Below are positions 13,307 to 20,464 of a DNA stretch of 64,000 bases, piece after piece. The position numbers and the translations under genes are program-made. Origin of the DNA: an uncultured Actinomycetes bacterium (GTDB taxonomy: Bacteria > Actinomycetota > Actinomycetes > S36-B12 > UBA10799); the NCBI GenBank assembly GCA_946803585.1, contig CAMPEQ010000011.1, positions 62,001 to 126,000 on the forward strand, read 5' to 3'. The stretch's first letter is position 1. Every line of letters starts with the position of its first letter. Below the pieces are notes generated by a model. That model was not told the DNA's origin. It searched no databases and saw nothing but the letters and a program-made list of their open reading frames with translations.

Positions 13307-14128
13307 CTATTTCGTGTACGCCACCTGAGCGTCGCTGTTGAAGAAACCGAAGCAAATCGGATCGCCGGAGACGTAGTTATACGCATTCTGGTTCGCCCCA
13401 TTGGACGTGATGATGGTGTCGGATACCGTGATCGTCGCGCTACCAGCCTGCGACGTGTCCGCGCTGCATTGGACCGCGTTGAACAGTCCGGCCTGGGTGT
13501 TCTGGCTCGCATCCAAGCCGCCCGTGCCGGAGTAGCCGAGCTCCCAACTCTCAAAGGCGTGGGTTCCCGACAACGCCAACCACAAGTCGTACCACTGAGT
13601 GTTTCCACTCTTTCCCCCACCAATGGAGAGGTTGTGACCTTGACCGGTAATGCTTGTGTCAGGACCGCTGTATCCACCTGCAGCCATCCCGACGGCGATG
13701 CTCTCGCCCGGCGCCACTGAGTAGGCATTTCCATCTTGGAGAGTGCTGTTATTTGCACAACTCATCGAGGCACCGCTTTGCAGCGAATAGAAGGCCAGAT
13801 TGTTAGCAAGATCAGTGTTGTCGGTTACGTTGAACCATTGCTCCTCGTCTGTGTTGTTAACAACAACAACCGGATTGGCGCCAACCTTTCCGTTACACGA
13901 GGAAGTAACGTCGGGGTACCCAGTTGTAATGATCGACAGGGCGTTCTGGCCGATGGCATCTCCGGTAGATGCCGCACTCGTAAATGGGGTGAACCCGATA
14001 CTTGTGTCATCCGACTGCGCCCCCTGCTCCGACGCAGAACTCGAGGTATCTGAACTCGAACAACCACTGATCGACAGCGCAATCGCTGCAACAGCCGCGG
14101 TTGCGGTAACAACTGAACGGACAAACAT
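13307..14128 (-). CDS. Secreted lipoprotein of unknown function
   Basis: The ATG at 14128 follows an AAAGGTGG ribosome site and gives 273 residues. The N-terminus is a lipoprotein signal (MFVRSVVTAT, a hydrophobic core, lipobox ISGC with Cys about residue 24), then a Ser/Thr-rich linker. The mature part is rich in Asn, Gly, Ser and Thr and contains several cysteines (TSSCNGK, MSCANNS, NAVQCSAD, DPICFGF) that may form disulfides. It resembles secreted actinobacterial beta-rich lipoproteins, perhaps near DUF4232, but no family was recognised with confidence. It diverges from the SGNH hydrolase gene; both encode exported proteins. Confidence 0.75.
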   Translation of the reverse strand: MFVRSVVTATAAVAAIALSISGCSSSDTSSSASEQGAQSDDTSIGFTPFTSAASTGDAIGQNALSIITTGYPDVTSSCNGKVGANPVVVVNNTDEEQWFNVTDNTDLANNLAFYSLQSGASMSCANNSTLQDGNAYSVAPGESIAVGMAAGGYSGPDTSITGQGHNLSIGGGKSGNTQWYDLWLALSGTHAFESWELGYSGTGGLDASQNTQAGLFNAVQCSADTSQAGSATITVSDTIITSNGANQNAYNYVSGDPICFGFFNSDAQVAYTK

Positions 14129-14319
14129 AGGGCCACCTTTTGAGTTTGGAGTCCGAGCTCCACCAACGTGATACTTGCGGCGGAGCTCCATTTCTTGAGT
14201 CACTCCGTTTCAAGCTATCGCAGAACGCAACGCGTTGGCCCGTTCTAGTGTCCGGGGAGAATCTGCCAACTCCCATGGCCCTGCACGGGTGAATCATGAT
14301 CAAATGACCAGCCAAGATC

Positions 14320-14336
14320 AGCTACTTCAGGTAGCT
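14320..14336. repeat. Short inverted repeat before the SGNH hydrolase gene
   Basis: AGCTAC and GTAGCT flank a five-base TTCAG centre, ending seven bases before the ATG at 14344. It occupies the place of a ribosome site, where no clear Shine-Dalgarno is visible. It could be an operator or a leader hairpin; no function is shown. Confidence 0.35.
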
Positions 14337-14343
14337 TGCGGCT

Positions 14344-15342
14344 ATGCTTTCAAGATCCTTTATTGTCGCTGGCCTCCTCGCTTCCATTGTTGGGGTCGCG
14401 ACGATCGCTACGCCCGCAGTGGCCGATCCGATCGGCCATCAGACGCCGCTGGGCACGTCATTGGGTGGCGAGGGCGTCGAACCAACTGAGGGTCAGGAAC
14501 CAGCACCTCGGCTCTATCCGTCCCCAGCAGTGGCCAAACACGCAGAGCCGCCGATCTACAGCAACGGCTGTCACTCGTGGCCACCCCGGACCGCTCCCAA
14601 AGCATGTGTCTATGGGAAGAAGAAGGCGAGTAAGACCGTCATGTTGTTTGGAGATTCCCACGCCGCGCACTGGTTTGGAGCAGTCCGCGATATCGCCGAT
14701 CACAAGAAGTACCGAATGCTGTCGGTAACGAAGTCATCGTGTCCAGCCGCGAACCTGCATGTACGGCGCTATCGCGTTTCGACGCCGCACACGTCTTGCT
14801 ACCCATGGCGCCAGAAGGTCTTCAAGAAGCTCAAAGCTCACGCATGGGGACAAGTAGACGTGGCAGTCATCAGTTCCTGGCATTTCCACCAAGTGCTCTC
14901 ACGCGGCCACTTACTCAAAGGTTCCGCGCGCGCGAAGGAGTGGGAACGCGGCATCAACAAGACCCTGAAGGTGCTTTCGAAATCCGCCAACCAGGTCATC
15001 CTGCTGCGTGACTCCCCGCAAATGCCTGGCGGAATGAATGGCTACTGGCGCTGCATCGAGCGCAATAAGTCCACCCCGAACAAGTGTGGACGCCCGACGA
15101 AGAAGGCCCTCTCCGGCAAGATCTGGCGCATCGAGAAGCGAGCAGCTGCGAGGTATTCCTCGGTGACGGCGGTCGACCTGTCCACCGCGTTCTGTGAGGG
15201 CCGGTTCTGTAGTCCGGTGAACAACGGAATGCTCGCTTTCAAAGATGACAACCATTGGAACCAGATCTACGTGCGCAAGCACCTTCGGCCCCAGTTCGCA
15301 CCTTCGATCAATACTGCGATGGTCCAGTCACGCGAGAGCTAA
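14344..15342 (+). CDS. Secreted SGNH-type hydrolase/acetyltransferase domain protein
   Basis: 332 residues with a Sec signal peptide (hydrophobic core about residues 6-22, cleavage near PAVADP). The catalytic block-I motif is MLFGDSHAAHWFGA (GDSH) and the C-terminal Asp/His dyad is DDNHWNQ. Paired cysteines (GCHSWP, KACVYG, SSCPAA) fit an extracytoplasmic protein. This layout matches the SGNH domain usually fused behind acyltransferase-3 membrane proteins that O-acylate cell-surface glycans, but here it stands alone. An acyltransferase-3 protein without an SGNH domain is encoded at 36.3 kb; a partnership is only a guess. The gene converges on the Tad operon with a seven-base gap. Confidence 0.8.
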   Translation: MLSRSFIVAGLLASIVGVATIATPAVADPIGHQTPLGTSLGGEGVEPTEGQEPAPRLYPSPAVAKHAEPPIYSNGCHSWPPRTAPKACVYGKKKASKTVMLFGDSHAAHWFGAVRDIADHKKYRMLSVTKSSCPAANLHVRRYRVSTPHTSCYPWRQKVFKKLKAHAWGQVDVAVISSWHFHQVLSRGHLLKGSARAKEWERGINKTLKVLSKSANQVILLRDSPQMPGGMNGYWRCIERNKSTPNKCGRPTKKALSGKIWRIEKRAAARYSSVTAVDLSTAFCEGRFCSPVNNGMLAFKDDNHWNQIYVRKHLRPQFAPSINTAMVQSRES

Positions 15343-15349
15343 GCGATAC

Positions 15350-15868
15350 CTAGCGAAACGGAGATCGGGCCGCTGCTTCTGCACTAACGTCGACGGTCGG
15401 AGAAACGCCAAAGTGTGAGGCGAATGGTAGTTCGACCGTACTGCGCACCTGGACAGTCACTGTGTTCGAACGACAACGGAAACCCGTCACCGATGCGGTT
15501 GCCACCCGCTTGTCACTTGCAGCTGAACCCACCCGATCCTCAACAACCTTGCGTGCCTGAGCGCAGTCGATTGGCAACTCGCTAGCTCGGCTGCCGTTAT
15601 ACAACTTGCCTAGATCTGCGCTCTGGGCACCGGCGAGCGCGGCTGCATCGGCCTCGGCCGCGAGCGAGCGTTTGTGCGTGAACATCACTGCAAGGTCAGT
15701 CCCCACGGCAATCAACCCCGTGAGGATCGGCACCATCCCAATGACCAGAAGGAGAACGCTACCCTCGGCGCCCGTTGGAATTCTCTGCCGAACCAATCCA
15801 CCGGCCCGATCGATGATGTCGATTCGCGAGTCACTGAATCCTCCTCGAGCTACTTCTCTGGCTGCCAT
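15350..15868 (-). CDS. TadG-like pilus assembly protein, short
   Basis: Last gene of the first Tad cluster, 172 residues. After a cytoplasmic N-terminus comes a TadE/TadG-type leader region, GAEGSVLLLVIGMVPILTG, then AVMFTHKRSLAAEADAAALA, typical of the Flp-pilus TadG N-terminal domain that pseudopilins share. The C-terminal part is a small cysteine-bearing beta region; the large von Willebrand domain of full TadG proteins is absent. The ATG at 15868 overlaps the preceding TGA by one base (TGATG), so translation is coupled. It is probably a minor pilin or assembly factor at the membrane. Confidence 0.78.
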   Translation of the reverse strand: MAAREVARGGFSDSRIDIIDRAGGLVRQRIPTGAEGSVLLLVIGMVPILTGLIAVGTDLAVMFTHKRSLAAEADAAALAGAQSADLGKLYNGSRASELPIDCAQARKVVEDRVGSAASDKRVATASVTGFRCRSNTVTVQVRSTVELPFASHFGVSPTVDVSAEAAARSPFR

Positions 15869-16311
15869 CAACTTCTGCGATACGTGTCGACGGCTACCTC
15901 GTGTCCGGCCGACACCGGAATCGACCACCGACCGTCACCGTAGGGAGTGAGCGGGATGGCGATACTGGTCGCAACTTGTATCTGCACCCTTGAACCCGGG
16001 GCCAGACATGGACCGTCAGTACAGCGAACTCTGAGTTGTGGTTCGGCGAAACCCTGATCGGCGAGCGCGACTTTCGCTGCAGCCCGCGCCCTGGCAGATC
16101 CCGCGGTGGTGTTGTCCGACGATACGTAGGCCCGTCCCGCTTCCCTCGCCGCGGTGACAACCGCGTACGTACCCGCATGAACTTGCAGTATCACCAGAAC
16201 GACATAGACCAGTGGAACCATCACAACGACCGCCAGGACCACGAACTCGACGACGGCCGCGCCTTCATCTGCCCCCCGCTGCTGACGGGTACCTAAGCGA
16301 TGTACCCACAT
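15868..16311 (-). CDS. TadE-like pseudopilin
   Basis: 147-residue TadE-family protein: basic N-terminus, then GAAVVEFVVLAVVVMVPLV with the conserved Glu of the pseudopilin leader, and a periplasm-facing remainder with ARAAAKVALADQG and two cysteines. TadE-family proteins are processed minor pilins that help assemble Flp-type pili. The ATG at 16311 overlaps the preceding gene's TGA by one base and its own stop overlaps the next ATG, making a tightly coupled trio. A prepilin peptidase gene is not present in this window. Confidence 0.86.
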   Translation of the reverse strand: MWVHRLGTRQQRGADEGAAVVEFVVLAVVVMVPLVYVVLVILQVHAGTYAVVTAAREAGRAYVSSDNTTAGSARARAAAKVALADQGFAEPQLRVRCTDGPCLAPGSRVQIQVATSIAIPLTPYGDGRWSIPVSAGHEVAVDTYRRS

Positions 16312-16709
16312 CAGTAGTCCTCCTGCAGGGAGTGGCCCGTGACCTGCAACTTGGTTGGCCCCAGTAGACCCACGAGGGGAAGGTTCGCGGTAATCGTCAC
16401 AGCAACTGTGGAAATTCCGCTCTGGCGCTCCTTCGAGACATCAACAGATCGAACTAGCCCCGCCACGACGCTGTCGCCAAGGGCCGCCCTGGTGCGGCGC
16501 TTGGCTGTGGCGGCATCGGAATCGGCTAGTGCACCGGCACGCGCTCCCTCTGCCGCACACGCAATCAGCGTCGATCGGGCGTACGAGACGAACGAAATCT
16601 GCGCAACTGCCGAGAAGAGAAAGAGAACCAGTGGCGCCACCAAGACGAACTCGACGACCGCGCTGCCCTGGTCTGACCGAGCACGGACACGGGAGCGAAG
16701 CTTGCCCAC
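16311..16709 (-). CDS. TadE-like pseudopilin
   Basis: 132 residues beginning at GTG 16709. The leader and hydrophobic helix read QGSAVVEFVLVAPLVLFLF, with the conserved Glu, followed by ACAAEGARAGALADSDAAT, as usual in TadE proteins. It is a paralogue of the next gene and probably a second minor pilin. It begins one base after the stop of the upstream pilin-like gene, so it lies in the same message. Confidence 0.86.
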   Translation of the reverse strand: MGKLRSRVRARSDQGSAVVEFVLVAPLVLFLFSAVAQISFVSYARSTLIACAAEGARAGALADSDAATAKRRTRAALGDSVVAGLVRSVDVSKERQSGISTVAVTITANLPLVGLLGPTKLQVTGHSLQEDY

Positions 16710-16710
16710 G

Positions 16711-16992
16711 CTAGTTGCTTACCGAGTTGATCGCCTTACTCAGTAGCGAAGTCAACTGATCATCGGCGACCATCCAGAGTCCGGTCACGAGCCCCGCAGT
16801 CATGACTGTAACCAGGACCCAACCGGGCACATCTCCACGATCAGAAGCCAACCTCATTCGCCCCTGAATCACTACGCGGCCTATCCCCCGTTGAAGCTGA
16901 TCGTGCACTCCCATGACGACCGCACTCAATACCCTGATACCTACCTCAATCGTTCTTCGTGTTGCTGACATCCCCCGTATTTCCTTCCTCAT
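16711..16992 (-). CDS. Small membrane protein, candidate major pilin of the Tad system
   Basis: 93 residues (71 or 86 with later in-frame ATGs). The C-terminal half holds DVPGWVLVTVMTAGLV, a single hydrophobic helix preceded by an Arg/Asp-rich stretch (RLASDRGD), and ends QLTSLLSKAINSVSN. It occupies the position of the flp pilin between tadC and the tadE genes. It lacks the classic Flp GxxxxEY cleavage signature, so the pilin role is inferred from size, topology and position. Other possibilities are a small platform or accessory protein. ATG 16971 has a better-placed AGGAAGGA site than ATG 16992. Confidence 0.6.
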   Translation of the reverse strand: MRKEIRGMSATRRTIEVGIRVLSAVVMGVHDQLQRGIGRVVIQGRMRLASDRGDVPGWVLVTVMTAGLVTGLWMVADDQLTSLLSKAINSVSN

Positions 16993-17116
16993 CAGACACT
17001 CTGCTGGCGGTCGGTTCCCGCCGGTCAGGTGTTGCTCTCAACTGCTTCTCTCAGTGCTACCTGCTCCTTGCTCTACCGGCCGCCCCGTCCAAAGAGGGAC
17101 TCACGTCGGTTCATCA

Positions 17117-18010
17117 CTACAGGGCCAATCCGATGACACCCGGAAAGACAGCTACGACAACGACCGCGGGCAGGATCAAAAACACCACGGGGATGAGGGC
17201 GAATATCTCTCGCCGACTTGCTGACTCCATGAGTTGCCGGTGCCCAACCGCACGGGCATCCATCGCTTGGGCGCGCAGTACATCTGCGATGGGTGTACCG
17301 CGTTCCATCGCGACGACGATTCCGTCAACAAATCGTTGGACCGGTCCAGATCCCGTCCGATCAGCCATCGCTTCCAACGAATCAGCGAACGGGCGCCCAT
17401 CCGCCACCTCGACACAAGCTTGTCGCAGTTCAACGGCAAGCTCGCCACCAACCCGATCGGCAACCCGTGAGAGTGCACTAGCTGGCGCGAGTCCGGCCGC
17501 GACTGTGAACGCCAGGAGTTCGGCAAAAGCTGGGAGCTCCGTCGTAATCTGCTCAGCTCGAACAGCTGCTCGCCGAGATAGCCAATAGTCACACGCCATC
17601 GCACTCACCCCGGCAGCTAGCAGCGTGAAGATCAACCAAGCAACCGCCGGAAGCGGGTCCCCCGCCAGGAGCTTGAGCAGCCCGAAACCAACAACCACCA
17701 GAGCTCCACCGCCTGCCCACCGCAGTTGGTCCAAACGGAAGCGCTCAATACTCGGATCGAGTCCAGCCTTGACCAGTCGGCGATGCACTGACGCATCGGA
17801 GACGACGTAGTCCAGCAAGCGGATCATTCGGATTGACACGGCGGAATGCCCTGGTGGCTGAGTGCTGCGCCTCCACTCGAACCCAGTCGCATGTACGAGC
17901 GGGAGGATCCGCTTGGACACCTGACCCGGCGCTCGCCATTGTCCGATAACGAGCACTACGCCGACGGCAAGCGCAAGTCCCAGTAGCGCGCCTACAAGTG
18001 GCGCGCTCAC
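17117..18010 (-). CDS. tadC: Tad inner-membrane platform protein TadC
   Basis: GspF/T2SSF-domain protein, 297 residues from GTG 18010. An N-terminal helix (PLVGALLGLALAVGVVLVI) is followed by two T2SSF-typical stretches. The conserved ELLAFTVAAGLAPASALSRV and the VDGIVVAMERGTPIADVLRA region lie before the last helices. The GTG overlaps the tadB stop (GTGA), which decides the start over a longer frame reaching 18211. It pairs with TadB as the membrane platform of the pilus motor. A 124-base gap separates it from the pilin-like gene downstream. Confidence 0.86.
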   Translation of the reverse strand: MSAPLVGALLGLALAVGVVLVIGQWRAPGQVSKRILPLVHATGFEWRRSTQPPGHSAVSIRMIRLLDYVVSDASVHRRLVKAGLDPSIERFRLDQLRWAGGGALVVVGFGLLKLLAGDPLPAVAWLIFTLLAAGVSAMACDYWLSRRAAVRAEQITTELPAFAELLAFTVAAGLAPASALSRVADRVGGELAVELRQACVEVADGRPFADSLEAMADRTGSGPVQRFVDGIVVAMERGTPIADVLRAQAMDARAVGHRQLMESASRREIFALIPVVFLILPAVVVVAVFPGVIGLAL

Positions 18011-18831
18011 AACAGCACCCGCCCCTCGACGGGAAGTTTGCCAATCTTGGTCATCAGGTAGTAAGCCAACGCGCAACTCGCTGCACAGCACGCCAGAACA
18101 ACCATGCCCATGGCCGTTTGGTATGCCTGCGCTGCATCTGGTCGGGTACAGAGCAAGACAAGTACGAGCCAGGGTGCGGCCACGGCCAGTCTTGCACCAT
18201 TCACGGTCCATGAGCGCCGGGCTTCTGCCTCACCTCGTAGGCGGAGGTCCTGCCGGACAAAATCGGCGAGAGTTCGCAGCATTTGCCCGAGATCCGTTCC
18301 CCCGACTTCGCGAGCGGTAAGGAGCGCCTCGATGATCCGATCAGCGACGGGATCGGCTAAGCGATCTCGCAGCTTGGTCAGCGATTCCACAAACCGTCCA
18401 CTAGAGCGATAGTCATCAGCGAACTGTTGGAACGGCTCTCGGAGGCACTCGGGACCGCGCTCACCGACACTAGCGACTGCCTCGGGTAGTGCCATTCCTG
18501 CTCGCACACCAGAAACTAGACCGTCAATGACCTCCGGCCAAGCTTCTCGGCGAACCGCAGCCGCACGCGCGGCCTGCCGTTTTCCTAGTAGTCCAGGAAG
18601 AGCTGCGCCCAATGCACCAGCCATAACGGCAGCCACCGGCAAGCCGGTGAGAATGAGCGCCGCAACCGCACATCCCAGGGAGGTCAGCAGCGACGTTCGA
18701 CTTCGGGCCAACGACTTTGAGCGAGAGGTCTGAGAATGACCGCGGCGCTGTGCAGTGTCGGTATCCGTCGCTGCCAGCCAGATACTCAGCAGCCCGGTGC
18801 CGAACATCAATCCGATGAATACCCCCATCAC
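18007..18831 (-). CDS. tadB: Tad inner-membrane platform protein TadB
   Basis: 274-residue GspF/T2SSF-domain protein. Hydrophobic segments lie near the N-terminus and again at TSLGCAVAALILTGLPVAA, with the T2SSF core WPEVIDGLVSGVRAGMALPE and LTAREVGGTDLGQMLRTLAD. It works with CpaF and TadC to polymerise pilin. Start codons GTG 18831 and ATG 18828 both overlap the cpaF TGA; either gives nearly the same protein. tadC follows with a GTGA overlap. Confidence 0.88.
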   Translation of the reverse strand: MMGVFIGLMFGTGLLSIWLAATDTDTAQRRGHSQTSRSKSLARSRTSLLTSLGCAVAALILTGLPVAAVMAGALGAALPGLLGKRQAARAAAVRREAWPEVIDGLVSGVRAGMALPEAVASVGERGPECLREPFQQFADDYRSSGRFVESLTKLRDRLADPVADRIIEALLTAREVGGTDLGQMLRTLADFVRQDLRLRGEAEARRSWTVNGARLAVAAPWLVLVLLCTRPDAAQAYQTAMGMVVLACCAASCALAYYLMTKIGKLPVEGRVLL

Positions 18832-20075
18832 GCGACCGCTCGGTTACCCAACAGCGCACCGAGGTCAAATCCCGCTTGGGCGAACCGGTGCTCGTGGGGC
18901 GGATACCCATCCGAGCGCACCAGCGATCCATGCTTGGTTACAAAGATCGGAGCAAGCTCCACAACACCTTGTTCGACTCGACCGGAGAGCCCAACGATCT
19001 CGGTCACGCGCCGCTTACCCGAGGCAGCCGTCTCCAAATGAACGACGAGGTCGACGCAACCGGCAACGGTCGGCACGACAAAATCGGCCGAGATATTCGA
19101 TCCGGCGAGTAGTGGAAGCGTGCAGAGTTTGGTGATCGCTTCGCGACTTGAGTTTGCGTGCAGCGAGGCCATCGATGGCATCCCCGAGTTCATTGCGACC
19201 AGTAGATCGAGTGCCTCCTGTTGCCGCACTTCTCCGACGACCAAGCGGGTTGGTCGCATCCGCAGAGCCTCGCGCACGAGGTCGCGTAGGCTCACATGAC
19301 CGGTCCCCTCAAGGCCAGCTTGTCTGGTTTGTAGCGCCACCCAATCCGGGTGATCCGAGAGCTGTAACTCGAAAGTCTCTTCGCAAGTGATCACCCGCTC
19401 GCGGCCAGGGACCGACCCGAGTAGGGCATTAAGCGCGGTTGTCTTTCCTGCCTGGGTGCCCCCGGCAACTAGGACGTTGAGACCCGACACAACCGCCGCA
19501 TCGAGGAACTGCGCAACGCCGCCAGACATCATTCCGAGTCGCACAAGATCGGAGAGTTGAGATGCCTTGCAAACGTGCTTGCGCAGATTAACTGCCCAAT
19601 GAGAGCGGGTGATATCCGGAATTGCCACGTGTAGTCGGCTGCCATCGGGAAGGGCTGCGTCTACGAAGGGCGAACTCATATCCAGTCGTCGCCCAGAGGT
19701 GCTCAGCATTCGCTCAACCAGGTCGCGAACCATGGTCGCGGTGAGCACTGTCGATGTGAGTTCGCTGCGGCCGTCTCGTGCGATGAACACCCGTGAGGGG
19801 CTGTTTATCCAAATCTCCTCGACCGTTGGATCGTCGAGATACCGCTGCAGAGGTCCGAATCCAGCGATCAAGTCCATGACGTCCTCAGCCACTCGTGCGC
19901 GATCGATCGAACCTCGCGCCGAGCCTTCAGCCGAGCCGTCCGCACTACTCACTGACAGATCCTTTACGACCTGATCAATGACAGTGCGGACGGCGTCAGC
20001 TTCCCGAAGTGGATCGATCCCCTGATCGCGAACGATGCTGCGCACCTGCGACGCGACAAGATCAACCGAATCCAT
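18828..20075 (-). CDS. cpaF: Pilus assembly ATPase CpaF/TadA
   Basis: Secretion ATPase of the VirB11/CpaF family, 415 residues, powering Tad pilus assembly at the cytoplasmic membrane face. Walker A is LVAGGTQAGKTTALN (about residue 207), the Asp box follows in ITCEETFELQL, and Walker B/His-box elements are LVVGEVRQQEALDLL and PSMASLHANSS. It is the first gene of the cpaF-tadB-tadC-pilin-like-tadE operon. The ATG at 20075 has a G-rich site just upstream. The 389-base region before it carries repeats that may regulate it. Confidence 0.94.
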   Translation of the reverse strand: MDSVDLVASQVRSIVRDQGIDPLREADAVRTVIDQVVKDLSVSSADGSAEGSARGSIDRARVAEDVMDLIAGFGPLQRYLDDPTVEEIWINSPSRVFIARDGRSELTSTVLTATMVRDLVERMLSTSGRRLDMSSPFVDAALPDGSRLHVAIPDITRSHWAVNLRKHVCKASQLSDLVRLGMMSGGVAQFLDAAVVSGLNVLVAGGTQAGKTTALNALLGSVPGRERVITCEETFELQLSDHPDWVALQTRQAGLEGTGHVSLRDLVREALRMRPTRLVVGEVRQQEALDLLVAMNSGMPSMASLHANSSREAITKLCTLPLLAGSNISADFVVPTVAGCVDLVVHLETAASGKRRVTEIVGLSGRVEQGVVELAPIFVTKHGSLVRSDGYPPHEHRFAQAGFDLGALLGNRAVA

Positions 20076-20410
20076 CTTCGACCCCCATTACTTTTGGCAA
20101 GGTACCCCCGTAGCCTCGCCAGGTTGCCAACCCCGAACCCCCTGTAGCCCTCAACTATTTGAGCTACTTCAGCGTCGGCGAACCTTGTGTCAGAAAGCTA
20201 GATTCGAGGATTCTCACTGTCAAACCGCTATCCACAGGCCGAGGTTCTGTCGCCCTAACTGGTGGTACAGCAACGGCGACTATCCGTAGAAAAACGGCGA
20301 CTAGCGGAGGTTGAAACCATCCCGAATCGGACGGACCGTTATCGAGTGCGATCAAATGATCACTCAAAGTTCTGGCGGAATAGTCGGCAAATCTCACCAA
20401 GTGAGACGCA
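20076..20410. other. Upstream region of the cpaF operon
   Basis: No credible coding frame. It holds two exact 11-base direct repeats (20272-20282 and 20293-20303), a 12-base palindrome GATCAAATGATC at 20350-20361, and an inverted repeat TCTCAC-CAA-GTGAGA at 20392-20406. These are the natural place for control of pilus expression; no known regulator site was recognised. Confidence 0.5.
20272..20303. repeat. Two 11-base direct repeats, 21 bases apart
   Basis: AACGGCGACTA occurs at 20272-20282 and again at 20293-20303. The 21-base period is two helical turns, which suits a dimeric regulator binding one DNA face about 200 bases upstream of cpaF. This is a reading of the spacing only; chance recurrence is possible. 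Confidence 0.45.
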
Positions 20411-20437
20411 GGGTCGGCTCTTGCGCGCATCCGACCC
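20411..20437 (-). terminator. Candidate hairpin terminator of the glutamate dehydrogenase gene
   Basis: Perfect seven-base inverted repeat GGGTCGG/CCGACCC with a 13-base loop, 28 bases beyond the gdh stop. It has no following T-run, as is common for high-GC actinobacterial terminators, and would separate gdh from the cpaF operon. Confidence 0.4.
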
Positions 20438-20464
20438 GGACTTAGCTGCGATCAAACGAACGAA

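Noticed and set aside
18010-18211. Longer N-terminus for TadC
   Set aside because: It runs deep into tadB and encodes residues unlike T2SSF proteins; GTG 18010 with GTGA overlap is better.
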